Positions 1 to 9,200 of a DNA stretch of 35,224 nt are shown here, piece after piece. The stretch comes from an uncultured Saprospiraceae bacterium (lineage in GTDB: Bacteria > Bacteroidota > Bacteroidia > Chitinophagales > Saprospiraceae): positions 1 to 35,224 of the forward strand of contig CALKXE010000187.1 of NCBI GenBank assembly GCA_938003955.1, written 5' to 3'. Numbering within the stretch: position 1 is the stretch's first letter; each line of letters opens with the position of its first letter. The notes under the pieces were generated by a model, which saw only the letters and a program-made list of their open reading frames with translations, searched no databases and was not told the DNA's origin. Both the position numbers and the translations under genes were made by a program.

Positions 1-583
1 TCTATTTGTTCTATATTTTACTTGAAAAACTTGGCTTATTCGTGCTTTTATTGGCTTTTCAAATATACTTCTATTATTGATTATTCTTTCAACTTCCGAT
101 CAATTTTCATCGCTTCCTTTTTTCATCTGCTGCTCTACAACTATGTTATATACGCACATATTTTTATCAATATACGTATTTTTTTACTCTCAATAAAATT
201 AACACCAAAACCCCACTAATCCCCAACTACCTAGTAATCATATATATATATATACAACACGAATCAATCCCACTAGCCGTGTATACCCGAGTATTATCTG
301 AATAAAAATGGATAAATTGGTTATCTTTTATTGGTCTAATTTGTAATTACTCTCAATATATACAATCTTTTAGTCTTGAAATAACACAAGTACTCAAAAT
401 CGCTCATAAAAGTAAACTCCAACACAAGTAAAATAGAAATAAAACAACCAATATAGCGATCAAAATGATCGCGACATTTGCACTAATTCGTTTAACTAAA
501 AAATGAATCGGTTGCAAGATCAAGAAGTGCTTTTCATTGTTTAGAGCAAAGACTAGAGCTGGTAATCTTACGAAATTCTGAAT
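1..583. other. Left-edge region without a recognisable gene
   Basis: No open frame here looks coding. The one frame of about 65 codons near the left edge is rich in Phe, Ile and Tyr, as expected from translated AT-rich DNA, and has no domain. The stretch holds a TA dinucleotide run at about 240-254 and a small hairpin at 456-472 (separate entry). It is the region downstream of the amidase gene that ends at 584 on the minus strand. Confidence 0.6.
456..472 (-). terminator. Candidate hairpin downstream of the amidase gene
   Basis: The sequence shows 7-bp perfect arms, GCGATCA and TGATCGC, around a 3-base AAA loop. It lies about 110 bases past the stop of the minus-strand amidase gene. On that strand the following bases are moderately T-rich but contain no clean U-tract, so terminator function is an inference. 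Confidence 0.3.
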
Positions 584-1834
584 CTATAATTTTATAATTT
601 TCTCAAACAATTTGCCTTGATATATAAGAAAGTAGATTCCGGCTTGCAGGTGACTTAGATCGTTAGTCTCTCCAGAACGCACGTCACCGAGAGATCTTCC
701 ACATAGATCTATAATCTGCAATGATTGTATGCCCGGCTTATCGGATATTACATACAGATGTTGATGGATTGGATTTGGAAATACACTTATATATTCCATA
801 TTATTTCCTTGAGTGGTACTACTCACTATGTTGTAACATGCCAATTCAGATACTTGCAATCTAATATCTTCCAATAAGGGATAAAAACTATCTCCTGGAC
901 AAACAGTCGAAGAACAAGCATTATCGGATCCACTACTGTCCCGATGGCCCGCGAGATTTTCTAGGATAAAATCTCCCGTAACATGATAAGATTGTGCATT
1001 AACATCTATGAGATGATCCGTCGCTTCGTATGCTAGTAAATTAACCAAGCTACTCAATGCGGCTTCCGTTGGTTGCTCTACACTATAATCTCCGATTACA
1101 CATATGCCCACAGTGTTTTCATTTATACAGCTGAAGTGCGCTCCTTGAGCATTATCCGACCTTCCTTCGTACAGAATGCCGTTGGGATCTATCAACCAAT
1201 TGTATCCGATGTCGTCCCATCCATTTGTATTGACATGGAGATCCCAGATAAACGCTACTACAGTTGCGAAATTATTACTTTCATTATTGCCCGCTGAATG
1301 ATGCACAATCAAGTGTGTCGGTTCAGTAAGTGTCGGCGAATCCCCCACAGGACAAGTTGGGCACCAACAAACCCGCTCGCATATCTCGGGCAAGTCGCAA
1401 TTAACCGATCTTCCTATGATTTGATGTGCAGACTTCTCCCGTCCGGCTAAGAAAAATCTAATGGTCAGTGCCGTATTTAATTTTTCACTTGTTTTAAATT
1501 GGATCTCAGAAAAAGAATTTTGAATTGGCTTTGTTCTAAAAGCAGATCTGTTTGATTCTACAAACTCATGTTGCTCTGAAAATTCAGACCAGTCCGACCA
1601 ATCATTATCTCTTTTTAATCTGTAAAATATATCGACACTTTCCTTATCAAAGTGATAGCACGATAATCCAATAAATTCTAATGATTCCTCTGCTGCTTCA
1701 AATTGAAATTCGCTTGATATGAATTCAGCGTTACGATTATAAAAATCAGGTACTATTTCCATAGTTTTGGATTGACCAGTCAGGGCCCCCAATGCTATAA
1801 CATTAATAATCACAACAAACAGAATGTTCTTCAT
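584..1834 (-). CDS. Secreted PGRP-type N-acetylmuramoyl-L-alanine amidase with T9SS sorting domain
   Basis: Predicted zinc amidase that cleaves the lactoyl-peptide bond of peptidoglycan outside the cell. Residues 1-20 form a signal peptide. Residues about 172-330 match the amidase_2/PGRP fold: HHSAG at 178-182, YNWLI at 211-215, AGHRD at 296-299 region, and VCPG at 311-314. The inferred zinc ligands are His178, His297 and Cys312; presence of the Cys ligand suggests an active amidase rather than a binding-only PGRP. Residues about 30-140 are an unassigned N-terminal domain. Residues about 345-416 form a T9SS C-terminal domain with FPNP at 352-355 and a GIYFLI strand near the end. The ATG at 1834 puts the signal peptide directly at the N-terminus. 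It lies 181 bases downstream of the oxidoreductase gene and may be transcribed separately. The target (own wall, prey or competitor) cannot be told from sequence. Confidence 0.9.
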   Translation of the reverse strand: MKNILFVVIINVIALGALTGQSKTMEIVPDFYNRNAEFISSEFQFEAAEESLEFIGLSCYHFDKESVDIFYRLKRDNDWSDWSEFSEQHEFVESNRSAFRTKPIQNSFSEIQFKTSEKLNTALTIRFFLAGREKSAHQIIGRSVNCDLPEICERVCWCPTCPVGDSPTLTEPTHLIVHHSAGNNESNNFATVVAFIWDLHVNTNGWDDIGYNWLIDPNGILYEGRSDNAQGAHFSCINENTVGICVIGDYSVEQPTEAALSSLVNLLAYEATDHLIDVNAQSYHVTGDFILENLAGHRDSSGSDNACSSTVCPGDSFYPLLEDIRLQVSELACYNIVSSTTQGNNMEYISVFPNPIHQHLYVISDKPGIQSLQIIDLCGRSLGDVRSGETNDLSHLQAGIYFLIYQGKLFEKIIKL

Positions 1835-2015
1835 TGATCTAAGGTATAAAATTATGCATTAGCCAATCCTCATCGTTTTATTCAATCTGGAACTCAGATT
1901 TCAAGGTGCTCTAGGTTTCACCCTACCCTTTTACTTTTCCAAATAAACTGAATCGTCCAATATCAATTCGATTACAGTTTGTACTTGCTTAAAATGTTAT
2001 AGATTAAAGCTTTGA

Positions 2016-3356
2016 CTAAAACTTACGATATTCCCCTTCCAAGTACTGATTCGCTTCTGCTTCGGCGAACAATCCTGATTCAGCATCCCAGTGCAATGTC
2101 TGATTCGGAAACCTTCCTGCAATAACGCCTAATAGTATAGTCTCTGTCAATCTAGCGGCATAAGAAAATGGTGCAGTACACTGCCCTTTTCCTAGGCAGG
2201 CATCGATAAACTGATGGTAATGTTTTGGACTTTCTGATCCATAATCTCTTACGGGTACTTCGAGTCTTTCCGATTCTCCTAAGATCGACATATCAAGATC
2301 TTCATATTTTCCGTCGATTAGTAATTTCGGCAACTCCATAAAATGAGGTAGTAAAAGACTCCCTTTCTCACCAACAAACATGGCACCTTGATCAGGTAAC
2401 TTTTCGTCATTGGGCAACATCAATTCTGGATGTGCTGTTGGTGCTCCTTGCCCATCATACCATATCCATCGAAATGAATCCGTCGTATATTTCGTTCCTG
2501 GGAATTCGTAGGTTACTATATTATTCTCTGGAAAGCCGTATCCATTTGACGGTCGGCATTCTGTCTTTATCGTTTTAGGTACGTCTAATGCTAGTGCGTT
2601 ATACGGTGTGTCAAAAATATGAACACCCATATCGCCCAATGTTCCACAGCCAAAATCAATGATCTTCCTCCAATTGCCTGGATGATAAGCACCTTCTTTG
2701 TAGGCTCTATGTTGTGCAGTTCCTAGCCACAGATTCCAATCTAGATTTTCTGGGATAGGATCGCTACCTTCTGGTACAGGACCATCATAACCCCAATTTT
2801 TAGGAGACCAAGCGTGTACCGTATTTACCTTTCCTATGATTCCCGCTTGTATCAGTTGTGTAGCTAGTTTATAATCATAAAACGAGTGTACCTGTATTCC
2901 CATTTGAGTAATTAGACCTTTGGCCTTAGCCATATCATTCATTGCTCTCGCCTCACTTACGTGATGGGTCAGTGGCTTCTGACAATACACGGCTTTTCCT
3001 ATTTCCATTGCTTGCAACGAGGCCGGAGCGTGGGTATGATCGGGAGTGGATACGACTACAGCATCAATTCCATCTTTCATTTCATCGAGCATTTTCCTAT
3101 AGTCGGTATATTTTTTTGCTCCAGGAAATAATGCATGTGCTGCATCCAAATTATGAGCGTCTACATCACATAATGCCGTAACATCCACAGAAGAGTGAGA
3201 AGCCATTGCCTTGAGATCTTCGAGGCCCATACCTCCAACACCAATATGTGCTGTTCGTAATCTTGTTTTATTGACTACTTTGGCATTTGCACATGATGGC
3301 AAAACAGCTACTGTAGCCAATGCCGCACTATTTATTAAAAAATCTCGTCTTTTCAT
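2016..3356 (-). CDS. Gfo/Idh/MocA family oxidoreductase with twin-arginine signal
   Basis: Predicted NAD(P)-dependent sugar oxidoreductase acting outside the cytoplasm. The N-terminus has a Tat motif (RRDFL at 3-7), a hydrophobic stretch and a possible lipobox ending in Cys22. A Rossmann fold follows, with GVGGMG near 38-43 and the family's KP motif in CQKPLTH. The C-terminal half has the GNWRKIIDFGCGTLGDMGVH block that is typical of Tat-exported Bacteroidota members. Length (446 residues) is normal for the group. Tat export fits a protein that folds around its cofactor before export. It lies 110 bases downstream of the ankyrin-like gene and in line with two DUF1080 genes. That context suggests oxidation or reduction at the sugar C3 position of glycosides, as reported for some Bacteroidota clusters. 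The exact substrate is unknown. Confidence 0.85.
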   Translation of the reverse strand: MKRRDFLINSAALATVAVLPSCANAKVVNKTRLRTAHIGVGGMGLEDLKAMASHSSVDVTALCDVDAHNLDAAHALFPGAKKYTDYRKMLDEMKDGIDAVVVSTPDHTHAPASLQAMEIGKAVYCQKPLTHHVSEARAMNDMAKAKGLITQMGIQVHSFYDYKLATQLIQAGIIGKVNTVHAWSPKNWGYDGPVPEGSDPIPENLDWNLWLGTAQHRAYKEGAYHPGNWRKIIDFGCGTLGDMGVHIFDTPYNALALDVPKTIKTECRPSNGYGFPENNIVTYEFPGTKYTTDSFRWIWYDGQGAPTAHPELMLPNDEKLPDQGAMFVGEKGSLLLPHFMELPKLLIDGKYEDLDMSILGESERLEVPVRDYGSESPKHYHQFIDACLGKGQCTAPFSYAARLTETILLGVIAGRFPNQTLHWDAESGLFAEAEANQYLEGEYRKF

Positions 3357-3466
3357 CTTTCTTAGTCTTTTACCAATTAAATATTAGCACAATCATTTAT
3401 CCTGAACTCCTATTCCGCTTAATCTGTTCAAGCGGAAGTACTATCCTATGTCTTTGCTTAATGTCT

Positions 3467-4501
3467 TTAATACCGATCAATTAACTTTATTAAATCCGTA
3501 TTATTTTCAAGCTTCCACTGTTCGGCAAAGGATACGAAATTCATACTGTTTTCGCCTTTGCCAAAATCTGCTTTCACGATTAATTTGGGATCAGCTCCAA
3601 ATTTCATAAGAAGATCTACTGTAGTCAATCGCTGTTCTTTACTTATGTGCTCTCCCTGTCCATCTCCTGGTCTTGTTAATGCAAAATATAGCATATCAGA
3701 CGAATTATTCCAGTTTGGATTATATCCATTTTCTAGTAAGAATTTCACGGCACCATTCTCATTCCAAAAACAAGTACTTACTAATGGACTCCATCTTTTA
3801 GATTCCTTAAGGTATCCTCTTCCTATTAATTCCCTTAGAAATTCAATGGTTGCAAACTTTGGAATTCCTTCGTCCATCGTATTAACCAATAGGCACTGAT
3901 TTTCACTTACAGAAATCTCCATACCTGCATCTATCAGCCTATCCAACATTTCAATTGAGGTTGATTCACAGAGGTTCAATAGACAAGAACAATGATAGTT
4001 CGAAGTATTCCCTTCATTATTCAGAGAGAAACTAAAGTTAAAATCTTCTCCTCGGTTTAAAATAATATTTAGTAATTCTGAATCGCAACTTCTTATCACT
4101 TTCTCCAGAACGCCACTATTAAGATCGATATATGGCAGATACATTGTTTTAAAAAGGCTTGTGTCATTTTTTGTGTACTGAAACAGAGCTCGCTTATTAC
4201 CATCACTCAGATGATAACCGTTACTCAATATATAATGCAATAGTTCTTCGTTTTTGTTTATTGCTTGCTCAAAAAACGAATTCCCATATGCATCGATATA
4301 GTTTACATCTAAACTATCAATTATTGATTTTGCTTTATGTATTTTTCCATCATCGATAAATTCTCTGAACGCCTCAATCGGTTCAACAAATATCTCTGTC
4401 CCCGTATTGTGTTGATTCCCTTCAGTGCTCTTTTCCACTTTCACCTTAGTGTTTGTGCACCCTACAGAAATCAAAAATAGTATGATAAGTATGTTCTTCA
4501 T
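3467..4501 (-). CDS. Lipoprotein with ankyrin-like repeats
   Basis: Residues 1-15 are a lipoprotein signal with lipobox SVGC (Cys15). The rest (about 40-344) is made of weakly conserved helical pairs that resemble ankyrin repeats: segments such as NSFFEQAINKNEELLHYILS and SELLNIILNRGEDFNF, and a late one with VDLLMKFGADP. The repeats are degenerate and I see no enzymatic motif, so a protein-binding role at the envelope is the only reasonable inference. It sits 34 bases downstream of the DUF1080 gene ending at 4536 and 110 bases upstream of the oxidoreductase, so it is probably part of the same transcription unit. Function unknown. Confidence 0.8.
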   Translation of the reverse strand: MKNILIILFLISVGCTNTKVKVEKSTEGNQHNTGTEIFVEPIEAFREFIDDGKIHKAKSIIDSLDVNYIDAYGNSFFEQAINKNEELLHYILSNGYHLSDGNKRALFQYTKNDTSLFKTMYLPYIDLNSGVLEKVIRSCDSELLNIILNRGEDFNFSFSLNNEGNTSNYHCSCLLNLCESTSIEMLDRLIDAGMEISVSENQCLLVNTMDEGIPKFATIEFLRELIGRGYLKESKRWSPLVSTCFWNENGAVKFLLENGYNPNWNNSSDMLYFALTRPGDGQGEHISKEQRLTTVDLLMKFGADPKLIVKADFGKGENSMNFVSFAEQWKLENNTDLIKLIDRY

Positions 4502-4535
4502 TTATGAATCATAAAATTAAGATATAACAACTCAA

Positions 4536-5291
4536 CTATAACTTTCTAATCTTAATATTCTTAAACCAAAGCGGGCTGTCATGATCTTGTAGTCCGATAT
4601 ATCCTTTTTTGAACGTACCGTATTCAGGATGATCTTTCCACTTTCCTGATGCCTTTCTCTTCTTCCAATCTTTCGACCAAGGGACAAACTCTAGAAGTTT
4701 ATTACCATTTAGCCAATGTTCTGCATGATCTGGAGTAAATATTATTCTTGATGTATTCCACTCCCCTGCAGGCTTCACTATCTTCTTACTATTATCCGGA
4801 GTGTGCATTGCATAATCAGCACCAGTCTTCTGCCATTCTTGCAGTTTAGCTTTGTTGATTTTCTCCCATTGGAGATCATCAAGTAGTTGATATTCAGGAG
4901 CTACATCCGAAATCCAATATTCTTCATTGATATGATAGAAGATTCCACTATTCCCTCCTGCAGGAAGTTTCCATTCTAAATATAATTCGAAATTGTCAAA
5001 TTCTTCAACACCGTATACAATATCATTACCCCCTTTCTTATCTGTTTCTAATCGTTTTTCTGTATCAAATGTTAGGGCTCCATCTACTATCGTCCATTGC
5101 GGTGGCAGTGTTTCTCCTCGAAATGCTCTCCAACCTTCCGTACTTGTTCCATCAAAGAGAGAGATCCATTCTCCCTTCCCATCCACTGTACTGACTGTTT
5201 CTTCACTCGTATCAATTATTTTATTCACCATTGTGCGTTTGCATCCAATGCATAAACAAACAACAGACATCGCTATTAATATTCTCTTCAT
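4536..5291 (-). CDS. DUF1080 (3-keto-disaccharide hydrolase family) lipoprotein, copy 1
   Basis: Lipoprotein signal at residues 1-17 with lipobox CIGC, so anchored in the periplasm or outer membrane. Residues about 42-251 are a single DUF1080 (Pfam PF06439) jelly-roll domain, shown by SLFDGTSTEGWRAF near the start, GGNSGIFYHI in the middle (about 117-126) and GYIGLQDHDSPLWFKNIKIR at the C-terminus. The family is named for hydrolysis of 3-keto-disaccharides and is often found with Gfo/Idh/MocA oxidoreductases. It lies 40 bases downstream of a second DUF1080 gene, and a Gfo/Idh/MocA gene follows two genes later. The ATG at 5291 places the signal peptide at the N-terminus. Substrate unknown. Confidence 0.87.
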   Translation of the reverse strand: MKRILIAMSVVCLCIGCKRTMVNKIIDTSEETVSTVDGKGEWISLFDGTSTEGWRAFRGETLPPQWTIVDGALTFDTEKRLETDKKGGNDIVYGVEEFDNFELYLEWKLPAGGNSGIFYHINEEYWISDVAPEYQLLDDLQWEKINKAKLQEWQKTGADYAMHTPDNSKKIVKPAGEWNTSRIIFTPDHAEHWLNGNKLLEFVPWSKDWKKRKASGKWKDHPEYGTFKKGYIGLQDHDSPLWFKNIKIRKL

Positions 5292-5331
5292 AAATTAGTG
5301 TTTCCGTTTTCTATTGTACTTGAGAAGTAGC

Positions 5332-5928
5332 CTAAAGTCTATTCAACTGAATATTTCTCCATCTCACTTTGATACCGCCGCCATCATGTATTTGTAAGGC
5401 GATTGCTCCTTTCCCTTGACCTATTTTCTCATCAGATATCTGAATCATTTCTTGGCCATTGAGCCATGTCGTTACATTATTATCTACAACTCTGATTTTC
5501 ATCTTATTCCAATCTCCCATTTTGAGTGCCTTATCTTTGGCAGGATCGGGTTTGATCAGCCATCCTCTCCCATATGACTCATATATTCCTCCAGTACTAT
5601 TTTCAGGCGGAGCTACTTCTACCTGCCATCCAGTCACCTTTGTCCCTTCGAATGTAGATCGAAAAAACACGCCACTATTTCCATTGGCCTCTTGCTTAAA
5701 TTCTAACGTCAATTCGAAATTATCATAATCTTCCGCAGTAGATAGATAACCATACTGAGCATCAAGACCACTCTCGCAGATGAGCTCACCATTGGCAACG
5801 TACCATTTTTCAGTTCCATGATTGATCCACCCATCAAGAGAAGTACCATTAAACAATGAAGTAGTTTGAAGTTTTGGAGTACATGAAATACCTACCATTA
5901 AAACAAATAGATAAAAATATTTTGCCAT
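5332..5928 (-). CDS. DUF1080 (3-keto-disaccharide hydrolase family) lipoprotein, copy 2
   Basis: A second, shorter DUF1080 protein. I chose the ATG at 5928 over a longer frame opening at 5997 because it gives a clean lipoprotein signal, MAKYFYLFVLMVGISC, whereas the upstream 23 codons push it inside the protein. The domain runs from SLFNGTSLDGWINHG through GNSGVFFRS to GAIALQIHDGGGIKVRWRNI. It is first in a minus-strand run of four genes (DUF1080, DUF1080, ankyrin-like, Gfo/Idh/MocA). The two DUF1080 proteins align only in conserved blocks, so they are old paralogues and may act on different glycosides. Partners and substrate are inferred from context only. Confidence 0.87.
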   Translation of the reverse strand: MAKYFYLFVLMVGISCTPKLQTTSLFNGTSLDGWINHGTEKWYVANGELICESGLDAQYGYLSTAEDYDNFELTLEFKQEANGNSGVFFRSTFEGTKVTGWQVEVAPPENSTGGIYESYGRGWLIKPDPAKDKALKMGDWNKMKIRVVDNNVTTWLNGQEMIQISDEKIGQGKGAIALQIHDGGGIKVRWRNIQLNRL

Positions 5929-6218
5929 TATGACCCCAGTTTTGAAAGCGTTAAATAAAAATCTACCCCAAAATAGTAATGCAGATCTAAACCACACTAT
6001 ACCAGCCGGATAAAATAATTTTTTGGTACTATAAACGACCCTAAGTTTTGATTACCACAACCTAAGCAGATTCCGCATTTGCCAAATAAATTCTACCCTT
6101 AATAATGGAAACAGAATCTTTTTTATGAACCCGACGCAAGCATCGAATAATTTAGGTATTAAAATTGCACTGTATTACCGTTGATTCCATCCAAATCAAC
6201 TACTAAAATACACATTGC

Positions 6219-9200
6219 ATGAAGCGACTTATATATATATTATTCTTGATATCAATACATTATGCATTACATTCACAATGTGAAGCTAATTTTGTGGTTG
6301 TGACAAGTGGTAGCGACTATCAGTTTTCTAATGTATCTACCCTCGCAGATGATGATGAAATCTCATCTAGACTTTGGAGGTTTGGAGATGGGAATACAAC
6401 TATAAATGAAAACCCTACACACACCTATAACACCAATGGCTTATATCAAGTAATCCTACAAATCGCCACAGCAAATGGATGTAATGCTAGTGATACCATG
6501 TCTGTAGAAGTATGCAGTATTAGTTTAGATTTCAACCTCAGTTCTGTATGTGACAATGATGACGAAGTGGCGCTTATCTTAGAAATCGATGACGAATCAA
6601 ATGCACTAGATTCTGTTCTTATATTTCTAGATGACATACTGGTAAGTGATACCGCAGTGACAATCCCAAATGGCGTCATTAACTACAATATAAAAGTACC
6701 TGGAGATGGCAATCAGCACTTTGTAAGAGTAGAGTCTCTCCCTAATGGTTTCTGCAGTGAAACCATTGGATTTTTCGTGCAAGATTGCAATGCAAGTTGT
6801 TTCTTATCTGGATTAGATATAGATGATGGATATCAACAGACACATAATATCGTACTCCTAGAGTCTGAGTTCTCACCCAATAATCGAGAAATTAACTTAG
6901 GTGACAAAGTGCGATTTATTTGGTTGAATGACAATCATTCCTCTACCTCTTTTGACACAATATCCTCTGACAAATGGGATAGTGGTGTACAAGATTCAAG
7001 CTACATTTTAGAAATAACACCCAAAAACCCTGGATTGAAGCCGTTCTATTCTACCGCTGATGGAGACGCCACAGGGCCTTACTCTGGCAATTTGATTGCT
7101 AATTGTCCAGAAAACAGGGGAAGTTTGATAAACATTTCATTTCTGAACAATGCAGCTCCAGCTTCTGGATTCTATATTGGAATCGATGGAGTCATTCTCA
7201 ATGACGCTACATATGATTATGACTTGATTGGTCTTACTAACTTAGAATTCTTTCTTCCGGGTGATGATAAAACACACCAAATATCAATAATCGATGTAGA
7301 AGATGAATCTTGTTCTATTAAGAAAACTGTCAAGGCTATTAATTGTAATGGATTCTTCGATTGTTCTCTTAATGTAAATGCTGATATATTGGAGCGATGC
7401 AATGAGGACTCTCTGGTATTGGTCGGTATCGATGTGAGTACACTAAGTCCTACTGGACTTGGAGTTGAAATCATATTAGATGACACGATTGTAGTCGATA
7501 CGATCTACTATACGGGTAATCAGGCCAGTACTTCCATTTCAATTTTTGGCGATGGATTGCTTCATACGATCAAGGCTATGGACTTGACTGACGCTTTTTG
7601 TGAAGATGAGGTTGCCATATTGATCAACGATTGTTCTGCATCATGCGGAATCGATGAATTAGAGATAGGTACAGGATCAAACAGCACGATAGTGCTCGCG
7701 GTTACTGACTTTGCGGTAAGTCTCCAGGACTTGAGTATGTCATCAGGTGATGATATATTATGGCAGTGGATCCAAGATAGTCTTGTTGGTGTAAGATCAG
7801 TCGCTGATTCAGGTCCTAATAGTTGGGACAGTGGTCTACAAACTGATGGTGCAGTATTCATCTCCCCTATCCTCAATGCAGGATTACATCCATATTATTT
7901 GTACAATGAGAATGGAGATATACTATACAATGCCACAGTAGAAGTCGTAGCTAGTTGTGATGAAAACAAAATTCCAGTCTTCTATAATTTCTTAGATATC
8001 AATGGATCTGTTAGCGGATTTGATATTTATGTGGATAGTATTAGACTAGAGACGGGACCATTTCCATATGCGCTAGACGGAAACAATAGAGGCGTATTCC
8101 AACTAGAAGGAGATGATCAAGAGCACCTAATTGAGATCAGAGATCTCTCTGAAGATGAATGCTTTGCTGGCTCCTTCTTCGTCGCCCCGACTTGTGAAAT
8201 GCCTCCCTGCGGCGGATTGATAGAGCTTCAGGTACAAGATTCTTGTTTTAATGATAATACAATAAACTACCTAGCGACTATTAGCCATCCTAACCCTACA
8301 GAACAAGGATTTATCTTCAGATTAAACGGAGAGCTCATAGAAGGTTTTCCTTTTCTATATGGCCCAGATGGAGAGACTCAGCTTACAGGATCTTTAGTCG
8401 CTGATAGCACTATTTATACATTTACATATATTGATCTAGGCGATCAGAGTTGTGTAGATACGCTAACATATCAATCTCCTCTCTGTCTAACTGACTGTAG
8501 TATCGAGCTGATCTCTTTTCAAATAGTAGATTCATTCTTCTTAATTGACCATCCTAATACTCCAGATTCTTTGGTCGGATGTCAAGACAGTTTTATTAAT
8601 GTCGAAATCGTTTTTAATGAAGAATACAGCGACTCTGATAGTTTTAGAATCGCAGTAGATAATGTACTGGATGAGAATATATATGGCTACAAACTAGGCG
8701 ATGGAATTAATACCATCTTCGTATCTGTCATAGGAGATGATACGCTTCACACGATACAATTTATAGATCATCTTGATTCTACATGCACTTTTACAACTGA
8801 TGTATATACTCCGTCGTGCTTTTCACCGTGTAATATTGAGATAGACAATATAGTCCTGGATAGTTGTGCGAATGAAGTAGCGTACTATACTCTCAATCTA
8901 GAAAACACAACCAATAAGTATGATTATACAGTACTATATGATGGAGAACCTATTGATATAACTGGAGATAGTCTACTTGTCAATTTCACTGGTTATGCTG
9001 ACGGTTTAGAACATTTTATATTGGTCATTGACAATGAGGAATCACTCTGTAGAGATTCGATATTTTTCACTTCTGGATACTGCCTTGATTGCCCTATCGA
9101 TATTCAATTGGTACAGAGGGATAGTTGCGAGATCGGAGATTCGATAGGCTATGCATTTATATTCAATACAGAGATAGACAGCTTAGATGTATTCGTAGAA

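Noticed and set aside
22-219. 65-codon frame at the left edge
   Set aside because: Composition is that of translated AT-rich DNA, with no motif, no plausible start context and no partner.
240-254. TA dinucleotide run as a functional site
   Set aside because: Short low-complexity sequence expected by chance in this AT-rich region.
2016-5928. Polysaccharide utilisation locus
   Set aside because: No SusC/SusD pair and no glycoside hydrolase or TonB-dependent receptor is encoded in the window.
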